Positions 15,637 to 23,954 of a stretch of DNA of 64,000 nt are shown piece after piece (positions within the stretch are counted from its first letter, which is position 1; each line of letters opens with the position of its first letter). Origin of the DNA: Terriglobales bacterium (GTDB lineage Bacteria; Acidobacteriota; Terriglobia; Terriglobales; Acidobacteriaceae). Made by a program: the position numbers and the translations under genes. The DNA lies in the NCBI GenBank assembly GCA_035651995.1, contig DASRER010000048.1:1-64000 (forward strand), written 5' to 3'. The notes under the pieces were generated by a model, which saw only the letters and a list, made by a program, of their open reading frames with translations, searched no databases and was not told where the DNA came from.

Positions 15637-17184
15637 GTGGACCCGCTCCGCATCCCCGAACGGTTCAACGCCGCCGCGTACTTCGTGGACCGCCACCTGG
15701 CGGAACATCGGTACGCGAAGGTCGCCTTCGAGTGCGGCGGCGAGCGTGTAACCTATGCGGCGCTCTACGAACGCGTGAATCGCTGCGGAAATGCGCTGCG
15801 CCAGCTCGGCGTCCGCGCCGGCGATCGCGTCATCCTGCTGCTGCTCGATACTCCCGCGTTTGCCTGCGCATTCTTTGGCGCCATCAAAATCGGCGCCGTG
15901 GCTGTCCCGGCGAACGTTCTGCTGAAGCCCTCAGACTGGCAGCACATTCTGGCCGACTCCGGGGCGTGCGCCGTGGTCGTGGCGCTCGAATTGCGGGATG
16001 AGTTCCTGAAGGTCGATCGCACCAAGCTGCCGAACCTCAAGTTCGTGCTCGTTGCCGGCGGAGAGTCGCTCCCCGGCGCGCTCAGTCTTGCTGACGCCAT
16101 GTCCGCTGCCTCGCCCGCGCTCGATCCCGCCGCAACCGGAAAGGACGAACCCGCGTTCTGGCTGTACTCCTCCGGTTCGACGGGCGTGCCGAAAGGATGT
16201 GTCCACCGCCATCGCGACATGCTCGTCTGCGCCGAACGCTATGCCAAGGGTGTGCTTGGAATTCGCGAAGGCGACCGTTTCTTTAGCGTCGCCAAGCTCT
16301 TCTTTGCGTATGGGCTCGGCAACGGGCTCTACTTCCCGCTTGCCGCCGGCGCAACCGGCATTCTGTGGCCCGGGAGCACCTCGCCCGCAAACATCTACTC
16401 GGTCATCGAGCGCACGCGCCCGACGTTGTTTTTCTCCGTGCCCTCGAACTTTGCCGCGCTCCTCGCCACCACACGCGAAGGCCGCGACTACGATCTCAGC
16501 AGCATCCGCTACGCCGTTTCCGCCGGCGAATCGCTGCCCGCCTCGCTCTATCACCGCTTCCATGAGCGTTTCGGAGTCGAAATCCTCGATGCCATCGGTT
16601 CCACCGAGTGCCTGCACATGTTCATCGCCAACCGGCCCGGCGCCGCCCGTGCCGGCTCCAGCGGCCAGATCATTCCCGGATACGCAGCCCGCCTGCTCGA
16701 CGAAAGCGGCCAGCCGGTCGCGGCCGGCGAAATCGGCAACCTGTTCATCCAGAGCGACGCCACCTGCATTGAGTATTGGAACCAGCCGGAGAAGACGCGC
16801 GCCACCATCCGCGAAGGCTGGATCCGCACCGGCGACAAATATCGCGTGGACGCCGACGGCTACTACTGGTACGCCGGCCGCTCCGACGACATGCTGAAGG
16901 TTTCAGGGATGTGGGTCAGTCCGGTAGAGATCGAGGCCGCGCTCATCGAACACCCCGCCGTCCTCGAAGCGGCGGTTGTCGGCCGCGAAGATGGCGAGCG
17001 CCTGGTGAAGCCAGCCGCCTACGTCGTGTTGCGCGACGCCGCTGGAACCGATGCGCTCGCCGCCGAGCTTCAGCAGTTCGTCGCGCAGAAGCTGGCCGCC
17101 TACAAGCGTCCTCGCTGGGTGGAGTTCCTGCCGGAGCTGCCCAAGACGGCCACGGGGAAAATCCAGCGCTTCAAGCTTCGCTGA
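15637..17184 (+). CDS. Benzoate-CoA ligase family protein (acyl-CoA synthetase)
   Basis: A 515-residue adenylate-forming enzyme: AMP-binding loop YSSGSTGVPKG (about 178-188), substrate-pocket segment SAGESLPASLYHRF, IGSTECLHMF (the A5 motif), RTGDKYRVDADGYYWYAGRSDDMLKVSG (A7/A8 hinge) and the closing PKTATGKIQRFKL with the catalytic Lys. The wording matches the benzoate-CoA ligase (BclA/BadA) subgroup, which activates aromatic or short acyl acids with ATP and CoA. It starts with GTG at 15637 and has no strong Shine-Dalgarno. No aromatic-degradation genes lie nearby, so the substrate is unresolved. Confidence 0.88.
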   Translation: MDPLRIPERFNAAAYFVDRHLAEHRYAKVAFECGGERVTYAALYERVNRCGNALRQLGVRAGDRVILLLLDTPAFACAFFGAIKIGAVAVPANVLLKPSDWQHILADSGACAVVVALELRDEFLKVDRTKLPNLKFVLVAGGESLPGALSLADAMSAASPALDPAATGKDEPAFWLYSSGSTGVPKGCVHRHRDMLVCAERYAKGVLGIREGDRFFSVAKLFFAYGLGNGLYFPLAAGATGILWPGSTSPANIYSVIERTRPTLFFSVPSNFAALLATTREGRDYDLSSIRYAVSAGESLPASLYHRFHERFGVEILDAIGSTECLHMFIANRPGAARAGSSGQIIPGYAARLLDESGQPVAAGEIGNLFIQSDATCIEYWNQPEKTRATIREGWIRTGDKYRVDADGYYWYAGRSDDMLKVSGMWVSPVEIEAALIEHPAVLEAAVVGREDGERLVKPAAYVVLRDAAGTDALAAELQQFVAQKLAAYKRPRWVEFLPELPKTATGKIQRFKLR

Positions 17185-17194
17185 AAGAAAGACC

Positions 17195-17266
17195 GCCACG
17201 GATTCTCGCGGCTGAACACGGATCGCTTCTTGGTCACAAAATCCGTGTCATCCGTGTTCATCAGTG
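17195..17266. repeat. Palindromic 'aatccgtgtcatccgtgttcat' element
   Basis: ccacggattctcgcggctgaacacggat is answered by the inverted wording atccgtgttcatcagtgg about 35 bases later. Such elements occur dispersed in many environmental genomes. It separates the convergent CoA ligase and rhodanese genes. Confidence 0.5.
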
Positions 17267-17273
17267 GTGAGTT

Positions 17274-17624
17274 CTACCGCTTCTCCCCGTGGTGATGGTC
17301 GCTTTCCGTCGGCAGGCCGGCATCGATCCAGCCTTTCTTCCCTTCGGCGTAGTCCCTGATGTTGGTGTATCCCATGGCCGTCAGTTCACGGGCGGCCTCT
17401 TCGGACGCGTGTCAGGTCATGCTGCCGCAGTAGACGACAATGTCCGCGTTCTTGTCCGGCAGCAGCTGCGGCCCGAGTTCCCGCACCTTGTCGAGCGGCA
17501 GATTGATCGCTCCGGGAAGGTGCGCATGGTGATAGGTCTCTGAAGGCAGCGTCTCGACCAGCACGAACTTGTCTTTGCCCTCGATCTTGCGTTTCAACTC
17601 ATCGCGGTTGATGACTCCAGCCAT
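17274..17624 (-). CDS. Rhodanese-like protein with an in-frame UGA (possible selenocysteine, or a nonsense mutation)
   Basis: ATG at 17624 follows AGGAGAGGAGG. Seventy codons read as a rhodanese N-terminal part (VINRDELKRKI, LPGAINLP, then the active-site strand DIVVYCGSMT). Codon 71 is TGA (17412-17414). The same frame then continues for 45 sense codons that complete the fold (HASEEAARELTAMGYTNI, DYAEGKKGWIDAGLP) and stops at TAG 17274-17276. In related small rhodaneses the loop after the strand reads C-x4-C-x-A-S, so TGA stands exactly where the second Cys is expected. Full length would be 116 residues, the normal family size. Either UGA is read as selenocysteine or a TGC/TGT has just mutated. 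The window shows no selA/B/C/D genes. Confidence 0.8.
17376..17397 (-). promoter_or_regulatory. Candidate bacterial SECIS-like hairpin after the UGA
   Basis: Fourteen bases after the UGA the minus strand reads GGCCG, a 12-base loop region and CGGCC. The stem is five GC pairs, with one more G-C pair possible after a mismatch. The distance from UGA to the apical loop is about 19-21 bases, inside the range usual for bacterial SECIS elements. The stem is short compared with E. coli fdhF, so this is suggestive only. Confidence 0.35.
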
Positions 17625-17691
17625 CTCGCCTCCTCTCCTTGTGGGATGCGCGGTCCCGCAAAAGGAGGCAGCTCCGTAGTTACTAACTAAA

Positions 17692-17722
17692 AACAGCCTC
17701 CGGCACGACGCCAGAGGCTGTT
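17692..17722 (-). terminator. Intrinsic terminator on the minus strand
   Basis: AACAGCCTCCGGC (17692-17704) pairs with the complement at 17710-17722 with a single mismatch around a 5-base loop. On the minus strand it is followed by TTTTTAGTTAG. It lies 16 bases past the stop of the S53-peptidase remnant, whose original gene it presumably ended. Confidence 0.7.
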
Positions 17723-17737
17723 GAGTTTGCAGCAGAG

Positions 17738-17842
17738 CTACTTCCCGTTCAAGGTCAGCGGACTGCCGACGCCGGTCACGAAGTCGTATCCGGCTTTGGC
17801 GGCGAAGCTCTCTTTTCGCGGCCTTGGCCCAGAAGTGACGCT
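17738..17842 (-). pseudogene. S53 (sedolisin/kumamolisin-like) peptidase C-terminal remnant
   Basis: Thirty-four codons ending at TAG 17738-17740 include SVTSG at the start and AGYDFVTGVGSP near the end. This is the pattern of S53 peptidase C-termini, where a VTSG segment with the Ca-binding region precedes GYDxVTGLGSP. A stop codon directly precedes the fragment and no start fits, so the rest of the gene is gone. A terminator hairpin still follows. The short length limits certainty, and S8-type peptidases share part of the motif. Confidence 0.5.
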
Positions 17843-17978
17843 TCAGTAACCAATTCCGGTGACCGTGCGCAACCTTCACGGCCCGAATGACCGCTGTTTT
17901 GCACAGCTTTTTCAACAACTTACGCAAGATTTCCCTGTTGACGCCGCCTCCACCACCCGCCACAATCCCCGAGCACCC

Positions 17979-18485
17979 ATGCTGTTCTACCTCTCCGGCG
18001 CCATCGAGTACGCTCCCGACCGCGGCACCGGCTGGCGCGCGGAGATTTCACCCTTTCTGCAGGCTCTTGGTCACCAGGTCTACGATCCGGCCGCCGACCA
18101 TCGTAAGAACCTGACCGAGGACGAGGCACAAAACTTTCGCCGATGGAAGACCGACGATCTGCCGCGCTTTCAGCGCACCATCCGAAAGATCATCGCCTGG
18201 GACCTGGACTGGATCGAGCACAAGGCCGGCTGCGTCCTTGCTTATTGGGACCAGTACTCCGGCCGGGGCGCCGGCTCGCAGGCGGAACTCACCTTGGCGC
18301 ACCGCCGCGGCCTTCCCGTCTACCTGGTCTGCGGCATGCCCGTGAGCGAAGTGAGCGGGTGGATTCTCGGTTGCGCCACCGAAGTGTTTCGGGATTTCGA
18401 AGAGCTGCGCGCTTTTCTGCTCAAGCAATCGGGGCCCGGGGATGCCCGGCCTGGCGATCAGCTCACCGTTGCGGCTGATCGCTGA
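17979..18485 (+). CDS. Nucleoside 2-deoxyribosyltransferase-like protein
   Basis: A 168-residue protein opening with MLFYLSGAIEYAPDRGTGWR, an SGAIE-type start typical of the nucleoside 2-deoxyribosyltransferase / DUF4406 fold. The middle reads DLDWIEHKAGCVLAYWD, where the D-x-D-W-I pattern and following acidic residues match the nucleophile/acid region of that superfamily. SQAELTLAHRRGLPVYLVCG is the GTxxE-type helix. ATG 17979 begins the conserved block. The frame is open upstream, but that part is not conserved in type. It precedes thymidine kinase by 29 bases, which supports a role in (deoxy)nucleoside salvage. Confidence 0.7.
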   Translation: MLFYLSGAIEYAPDRGTGWRAEISPFLQALGHQVYDPAADHRKNLTEDEAQNFRRWKTDDLPRFQRTIRKIIAWDLDWIEHKAGCVLAYWDQYSGRGAGSQAELTLAHRRGLPVYLVCGMPVSEVSGWILGCATEVFRDFEELRAFLLKQSGPGDARPGDQLTVAADR

Positions 18486-18514
18486 CCGGCTGATAAACTT
18501 TTTTTGGGGAGACC

Positions 18515-19153
18515 ATGAACCTTACCAAGGGCAACATCGGCTGGATCGAAGTGATCTGCGGTCCCATGTTCAGCGGCAAGAGCGAGGAACTCATCCGCCG
18601 CCTTCGCCGCGCCGAGATCGCGCGCCAGCGCATGCAGATTTTCAAGCCGGTGATCGATCAGCGCTACGGCGACGACCACATCGTCTCGCACAGCGACGCC
18701 AGGATCCGCTCCGTCTCCGTACGCGACGCTGCCGATATCGAATCGCGCCTCGACCTGCGCACCGAGGTCATCGGCATCGACGAGGCGCAGTTTCTCGGCA
18801 TGGAAATGGTTCCGCTGGTCATCCGCCTCGCCGACATGGGAAAGCGCATCCTGATCGCCGGCCTCGATACCGACTATCTCGGCCGCCCGTTCCATCCCAT
18901 GCCCGAACTGCTTGCCGTGGCCGACGAGATCACCAAGACGCTCGCCATCTGCATGCAGTGCGGCAACCCCGCCAAGCACACCCAGCGCCTGGTGGCCAGC
19001 GAAGACCTGATCGTGGTCGGCGCCGCCGGCATGTACGAAGCCCGCTGCCGCCGCTGCTTCGAGCCCAACCTGGCCAAGGTGGCGCAGGAAAAAGCATCGG
19101 AAAATGGCAAGGTCCAGCCGGCATCGCCTGCCGTCACCGCCGGATCGGCCTGA
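18515..19153 (+). CDS. tdk: Thymidine kinase
   Basis: A 212-residue type II thymidine kinase that phosphorylates thymidine with ATP for salvage. P-loop [19 protein letters not shown] sits near residues 14-32. Walker B/catalytic GIDEAQFLG has the base Glu. The lasso [15 protein letters not shown] binds the nucleoside. Zinc cysteines are CMQCGNPA and ARCRRCF. The C-terminal 20 or so residues are a variable Ala-rich tail. ATG 18515 follows GGGGAGACC. It is downstream of the deoxyribosyltransferase-like gene and the two probably form an operon. Confidence 0.95.
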   Translation: MNLTKGNIGWIEVICGPMFSGKSEELIRRLRRAEIARQRMQIFKPVIDQRYGDDHIVSHSDARIRSVSVRDAADIESRLDLRTEVIGIDEAQFLGMEMVPLVIRLADMGKRILIAGLDTDYLGRPFHPMPELLAVADEITKTLAICMQCGNPAKHTQRLVASEDLIVVGAAGMYEARCRRCFEPNLAKVAQEKASENGKVQPASPAVTAGSA

Positions 19154-19233
19154 ACTGTCGTCTGTTGGCGCAACTGCCGGGCAGATTCCCGGGTTGTCTT
19201 GGAGCGATCACCGCGGCCAACGGAGGCGCCTTC

Positions 19234-19676
19234 CTGGCCAAGCGGCTGCTTTCTGCAAGTGTCGCAGTCGCACTCACCGCGCTGTTGGCCGCCTGCGGCG
19301 GCGGCGTAAGCCACGTCACCACGCCCTCGGCTCCGCCCCCTGCTTCCGTCACCATCTCCGGGCAAAGTGGCGCGCTGAACGACGCGAACGCTTCCCGGAC
19401 GTTCACCGCCACGGTGGTGAACACCGCCAACACGGCGGTCACTTGGTCAGTGGTTCAGGGCGGTGGCGGAACCATCACCGGCTCCGGCGTCTACACCGCG
19501 CCGGCAACTCCGGCGACTTATGGCGCCAATCCCACCTTCCCCTACACCATCGAGGACTTACCCGCCGCCGAATTGACACCGTGCTGGCGCGCCGCGTCGC
19601 CAACAACGACAAACGCCCAAGGTCTTCGCCCGGGCGCTTGCAACTGGAAACTGGAAACTCGAAACTCCGTTTATGG
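19234..19676 (+). pseudogene. Truncated lipoprotein with Ig-like domain
   Basis: A reading frame with a lipoprotein signal (VALTALLAACGGG) is followed by a bacterial Ig-like segment (VTISGQSG, FTATVVNTANTAVTWSVV, GTITGSGVYTAP). After about residue 105 the sequence becomes non-conserved and runs into a 'gaaactggaaact' repeat. No ATG/GTG/TTG start precedes the signal peptide. Only a CTG at 19234 sits at a proper distance from GGAGG. Related proteins in such genomes are several hundred residues longer, so I read this as the 5' remnant of a larger secreted protein gene. Confidence 0.55.
19641..19669. repeat. 'gaaact' short tandem repeat
   Basis: Three to four imperfect units of ggaaact/cgaaact in the convergent gap. 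The same type occurs at 53591-53622. Confidence 0.55.
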
Positions 19677-20249
19677 CGTTTTCTTCTTCTCCTGTTTCTT
19701 CTGCTCGTCCTTTTCGATCTTCTCAATGTCTTTGCGCAATTCAACGAGTAGCGCAGGGTCGCGGCCCCTCAGCCCGCTGGGACCGCTCTTCGACCACACC
19801 ACCATGCCTCCCACGCCACGCGCGTCATAGATGCGCAGCATGTCGTCGCTGGGCCCGGTTTCCACTCCGACCGTTTGCCCGACCCCGATGGGAACATTCC
19901 GAGGAAGACCGACACGCGAATCGCCGCTGGGAAATGGCCCGTTCCCCACGCCGACCCCGCCGGTCGCTGCCAGCACCCTTCCGGCGCGCACCTCGAAGAT
20001 CAGGTCGGCATTCTCGTTCATATAAACCAGCTTGTATCTGCCCCACTTTTTCAGGGCCTGTTCCACGGCGGCAATCGCGGCCCGATCGTCAGGATTTGTG
20101 CGCATGTCGTACTCATCGCCCGTGAATCCGACCACGCGCACGTAGGTCGCGTTCACCAGCATCTTGTTCTTTGGATTCTCACCGGCTACGCCGAACAGCG
20201 GCGTGAACAGGAAAGTGATGGAAGCGATCAGTGCGCGGCGCCGCATCAT
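19671..20249 (-). CDS. Secreted protein of unknown function
   Basis: A 192-residue protein. A signal peptide (ALIASITFLFTPLFGVAG) leads into VNATYVRVVGFTGDEYD, a charged helix (AAIAAVEQALKKWGRYKLV) and MNENADLIFEVRAGR, which is compatible with a periplasmic mixed alpha/beta fold. A Gly-rich insert (GGVGVGNGPFP) follows. The last 35 residues are highly Lys/Glu-rich (KDIEKIEKDEQKKQEKKK), predicting a charged helical tail. I do not recognise a characterised family, although the 'NADLIFEV' theme is shared by hypothetical proteins of this type of genome. It stands in the same direction as the sigma/anti-sigma pair upstream but about 50 bases away. Confidence 0.7.
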   Translation of the reverse strand: MMRRRALIASITFLFTPLFGVAGENPKNKMLVNATYVRVVGFTGDEYDMRTNPDDRAAIAAVEQALKKWGRYKLVYMNENADLIFEVRAGRVLAATGGVGVGNGPFPSGDSRVGLPRNVPIGVGQTVGVETGPSDDMLRIYDARGVGGMVVWSKSGPSGLRGRDPALLVELRKDIEKIEKDEQKKQEKKKTP

Positions 20250-20302
20250 GTACCTCGCGCTGGAAATGAAGATCTATATGCGAGGCCCAACTCTACCAGA
20301 AT

Positions 20303-21712
20303 CTACGGCTGCACTGACCAAGTGCGTCCGCCGTCGATCGTGGACCAAACCTCGCCGCTCGAGGTATGCACATGGCCATGGATCGTGTCGGCGAATTCGA
20401 TGCGCGTGACGTCGGACGTCAGCTTGCGGTCGCCTGCTTCAGGAACCACCGCGTGCCAGCGGACGCCGCCGTCGTCGGAGTGATACAGCGCGCCCTTGGC
20501 GCCGCCCACCCACACGTCGGAATTGTTGGCGTTGACCGCCCGCCACACCCCGCCCTGGCCAACATTGACCGTCTGCCAGCTGCGGCCCTCGTCAACCGAG
20601 CGCATCAGCGCGCCCAGCGACACGTTCCATCGCGCGTTCAGCAGGACCGCAGGCGCCTCAGATTCACTCGCGCCGCTCTCCGATGCCCGCAGGCTCGTGC
20701 CCAGCAGGCTCTTGCTGTTGGCGAAACCAGTGGTCTTGCCCAGCCGCCCAACAAAGCCCGCCTTGTTGTTGCGGTTCTCGCTCGCAACCGTGACCGGAGT
20801 GCTCGGACCGCGACGCGCCTCAGCGCTTGCCGTTCCGCCGATCAACGGCGTGCTGCCCCAGGGCGTCGGCTGGCCCTGCAGCGAGAAGGTCTTCTCCGGC
20901 TGCGGCACCATCTCAAAACCGCCTGCGCTGGTCTGCGGCTGCACCTCAACCAGCGGAGTTGAGCCCGCTGACACCGCCACCACGCTCGAGGGTTCGTCCA
21001 CGTGCGCCTGTTCGGCGGTTGCAACCGGGCTGGTCGGTTTCGGCGCTACCTTGTCCAGCGGCCTTGCCGGCACGCGAGCGGCGCTTGCCACCTCCATGCG
21101 TTCCGGCGCACGCTTCGCCGAAGCGGGCGCCGCAAGTGCCTCTTTTGATTTCTCCCTTACATCGGGGGAAGGGCGGTCGCTGGCGGCGACCGTCGTCTCG
21201 GCCTTCTTCGGCTCGGTCTTGGATCCGCTCTTGCCCTGCGCGGGGACTGCCTCTCGCGTCACCGGCGCCACCGAGTTGGAACTGGAGCGCGCGCTGGCAA
21301 CTTGGTTCGCCGGCGGGCGGGACGGCTGATTGCGATACAGCGCGATCCCGATAACTCCCACCGCCACCACCGCTGCTGCGCTTCCCCAGCGCAGCACCGG
21401 CCAGCGCAACCACGAACTCGCGTCGCTCACCGGCCCTTGCACCAACGCTGGTGCAACAGACTCCGGCGCCGCCAGCGCAACCACGTCGCGGCACATGCCG
21501 CAAGCCGCCAGGTGCTCCACAACCTGCTCACGCTCCTGCCCCGCCAGCGCCTGCTCCATGAAGCCGGTCAGCAGGTCCGCGTCGGGATGGTTCGCCATGG
21601 CGTGCTTCTGCCGTTCGGCCGGGTTCTGGTTCGCCCCGCTGCCGTTGCCGGGACGCACCGGCCCTGCTGCCGCGCGCAAACGATCAACTACGATCTTGGG
21701 AAGCTGCCCCAT
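20303..21712 (-). CDS. Anti-sigma factor: zf-HC2 domain, one membrane helix, C-terminal Ycf48/BNR-like domain
   Basis: A 469-residue protein. Residues about 40-80 are a zinc-finger anti-sigma domain (HPDADLLTGF, EHLAACGMCRDVVALA, the H-x3-C-x2-C motif). One transmembrane helix (AAAVVAVGVIGIALY) follows at about 110-130. Then come about 200 residues of Ala/Pro/Lys-rich linker, and a C-terminal propeller-like part with BNR-type repeats (MRSVDEGRSWQTV, LYHSDDGGVRWHAV, WSTIDGGRTWSV). It is the same strand as, and 95 bases after, the ECF sigma gene, so it likely holds that sigma factor at the membrane and senses with the outer domain. Confidence 0.88.
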   Translation of the reverse strand: MGQLPKIVVDRLRAAAGPVRPGNGSGANQNPAERQKHAMANHPDADLLTGFMEQALAGQEREQVVEHLAACGMCRDVVALAAPESVAPALVQGPVSDASSWLRWPVLRWGSAAAVVAVGVIGIALYRNQPSRPPANQVASARSSSNSVAPVTREAVPAQGKSGSKTEPKKAETTVAASDRPSPDVREKSKEALAAPASAKRAPERMEVASAARVPARPLDKVAPKPTSPVATAEQAHVDEPSSVVAVSAGSTPLVEVQPQTSAGGFEMVPQPEKTFSLQGQPTPWGSTPLIGGTASAEARRGPSTPVTVASENRNNKAGFVGRLGKTTGFANSKSLLGTSLRASESGASESEAPAVLLNARWNVSLGALMRSVDEGRSWQTVNVGQGGVWRAVNANNSDVWVGGAKGALYHSDDGGVRWHAVVPEAGDRKLTSDVTRIEFADTIHGHVHTSSGEVWSTIDGGRTWSVQP

Positions 21713-21807
21713 TTTCCTGCTGTTCCTTGTCCCCGAACGGCCGTTCTTTGCCTATATTCAGAACGCCGCCGGCGGTGTTTCTTGCGCTTGCGAAACCCGC
21801 GTCCAGC

Positions 21808-22713
21808 CTATGTTTCCACGTTGCGCTGCTTGACCGGCGCCTCCTGGGCGCTCAATCGCGCCCGCAGATTCACCTGCAAGTCCCGCACGTCTGCCTCTAA
21901 CGCCTCCTCGGCCTGGCGCCGGCTCATGCCCTGGTGCAGCAGGCCCTCGCGGACCGCCGCATGCAGTGACTTCGTAATCTTGTCCAGCCTGCGGCTGATG
22001 GTGGATTCGTGTACCCCAAGCGACTTGGCGATTTCCGCCAGCGTCCGCTCATCCAGAAAATAGGAGGCGAGCACATAGCGGTCCTCGGCAGGCAACTTGC
22101 CCAGCGCCTGGTCCACCGCCTGGACCAGCCTGGGATCGGCCGGCTGCTCCTCTACCCGCTCGGCGGCGATAAACTGGTGTCCCGCCTCTTCCTCCTCATC
22201 CAGGCTGACCAGCCGGCGACGGCTGCGGTAGCGGTCCACGTGCTCCTGCGCCAGGACCGTGCGCAACCAGCCCTCCAGCGATCCGCGGCCCATGTACGAC
22301 GCCAGCTTCGACACCCGGCGCCCGTCGCGCTCATTCATTCCATACAGGTTGGCGTAGAGCGAATCGGCCAGCTCCCGCGCTGCCGACTCCTCGCGCGCGA
22401 TGGCCCAGGCCGCGTCATAGAGCTTTTCGCGATAGCGGGCAAGAAAGATGTCCCACGCTGCCTCGATGCCCGCGGCGCAGGCCCGCGCCAGCGCCAGCTC
22501 TTCCAGCTTCAGGCCGCGCCAGAACTCCGCCGCTTCCTTGGCTGCTGCGGTGGCCGGCAGGTACTTTTGCGCCGCTTCGCTGAGCGCCTGCGAAAACGCC
22601 GCCTCGCTGAGCCCGAACTTCGACGCGCCCGACTGGGCAAACAGCTTGCGCAGCACCGGACGCACTTCCGCCAGCCAGCGAGTCCCGGCCGGTGATTGGG
22701 CGCTTCCGCTCAT
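21808..22713 (-). CDS. ECF-like RNA polymerase sigma factor
   Basis: A 301-residue sigma-70-family protein. The region-2 core spans roughly 80-165 (LARYREKLYDAAWAI, SLEGWLRTVLAQEHVDRYR) and region 4 spans about 205-255 (LPAEDRYVLASYFLDERTLAEIAKSLGVHESTISRRLDKI, a clear helix-turn-helix). It has an extra N-terminal helical stretch of about 70 residues and a C-terminal tail rich in Glu/Arg, so it is longer than classical ECF factors. It heads an operon with the zf-HC2/Ycf48-like protein and is divergent from the ARPP-1 gene, which may be a target. Confidence 0.88.
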   Translation of the reverse strand: MSGSAQSPAGTRWLAEVRPVLRKLFAQSGASKFGLSEAAFSQALSEAAQKYLPATAAAKEAAEFWRGLKLEELALARACAAGIEAAWDIFLARYREKLYDAAWAIAREESAARELADSLYANLYGMNERDGRRVSKLASYMGRGSLEGWLRTVLAQEHVDRYRSRRRLVSLDEEEEAGHQFIAAERVEEQPADPRLVQAVDQALGKLPAEDRYVLASYFLDERTLAEIAKSLGVHESTISRRLDKITKSLHAAVREGLLHQGMSRRQAEEALEADVRDLQVNLRARLSAQEAPVKQRNVET

Positions 22714-22838
22714 GACGGGGATTTCTGGATGTTACCAATTTCGATGCAAAAAGGGCACCCGCGGACGTTCACAATTCCAGTGGGGTTAGTGCCCGGCCGG
22801 ACATGCACCCTGCATTCGCAGGGGAGGAATTTAGCAAC

Positions 22839-23948
22839 ATGAGACGCAGTACGTGGTTTTCTGCGACCGCCGTCGTCTCGGCGCTCGCCATGCTCCTGGT
22901 GTTCTTCGGGATGCTTCCGGCTTCATCGGCTTATGCCGGCGAAGCCACTCCCACCCAGGGATACAAAGTTCTTTCACCCATCACCCATGCCAATCTGACG
23001 ATTTTTCCCGTCGTCGCCTCCAGCGCTCGTGACACTTCGGGATTTCTCACGCTCGATGAAGGCCTTCGCTCCGGTGAAGTCGTGGTCACCGAAGCAGGAC
23101 GCATCGCCATGGTCCGCCGTCCCGGACAACGCGATTGGTTGCCCAACGGCGGCGCGCAGGTCAACAACCTGGTGCTGGTGAACAACTCCAAGCGGCCGCT
23201 GCTGCTGCTTGCCGGCGAAATCGTGACCGGCGGCAAGCAGGACCGCGTGATCGCCACGGACCGCATCGTGCCTGCGGGCAGCGACCCGATGGACCTGGGC
23301 GTCTTCTGTGTCGAGCCCGGCCGCTGGACCGCGACCTCAGACAAGTTCGGCGGCTTCTCCCAGATGGCGCAACCCAGCGTTCGCCACAAGGCCATGGGCG
23401 CCAAAAGCCAGCAGGAGGTGTGGGCCGAAGTCAACAGCTCCAAAGACAGCGCCACCCGGAACGTCGCGGCGGCATCGCCTGCGGCAGCAGCCAGCCTCGG
23501 CGGGACATCCTCCTACGCGCGCGTGATGGGCAACGATGAAGTGAAGCGCCAGGTCGACGCCATCGCCGCTCCCGTGCAGGCCAGCTTTACCGGCGTGCTG
23601 AACGAGCTGCGCGATCGCAACGCCGTGGGCGTGGTGGTGGCCGTCAACGGGCGCATCATCTGGGCCGACATCTTCGCCAGCACCTCCCTCCTGGAGAAGT
23701 ATTGGCCCAAGCTTTCGCGCTCGTATGCGGCCGAAGCCTACGTTCGCGGCGGCAACGCCAGCAGCGTGGACCTCGCCGCCGCCCAGCGCTTCCTCAACGA
23801 AGCCAGCGGCACGCGCGAGGTCAGCGAAGTCGAGCCCGGCGTCTATCGCCACACCGAGGTATCCGGCAACGGCTATCGGGTGTTCGAACTGACGTCGCTT
23901 CTGCCCAAGACCGGCTTCGACCTCCACATCGCCAAGATGGCGGAGTAG
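22839..23948 (+). CDS. ARPP-1 domain (DUF6569-type) secreted protein
   Basis: A 369-residue exported protein. The signal peptide covers about 1-33 (SALAMLLVFFGMLPASSAYAG). The ARPP-1 domain follows with GYKVLSPITHANLTIFPVV, TLDEGLRSGEVVVTE, the NNLVLVNNSKRPLLLLAGEIVTGGKQDRVIATD core and the C-terminal AVNGRIIWADIFAS strand. The molecular function of the domain is unknown. ATG 22839 has GGGGAGGA at good distance. The gene is divergent from the ECF sigma factor with 125 bases between them, so regulation by it is plausible but not shown. Confidence 0.8.
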   Translation: MRRSTWFSATAVVSALAMLLVFFGMLPASSAYAGEATPTQGYKVLSPITHANLTIFPVVASSARDTSGFLTLDEGLRSGEVVVTEAGRIAMVRRPGQRDWLPNGGAQVNNLVLVNNSKRPLLLLAGEIVTGGKQDRVIATDRIVPAGSDPMDLGVFCVEPGRWTATSDKFGGFSQMAQPSVRHKAMGAKSQQEVWAEVNSSKDSATRNVAAASPAAAASLGGTSSYARVMGNDEVKRQVDAIAAPVQASFTGVLNELRDRNAVGVVVAVNGRIIWADIFASTSLLEKYWPKLSRSYAAEAYVRGGNASSVDLAAAQRFLNEASGTREVSEVEPGVYRHTEVSGNGYRVFELTSLLPKTGFDLHIAKMAE

Positions 23949-23954
23949 GCCTTA

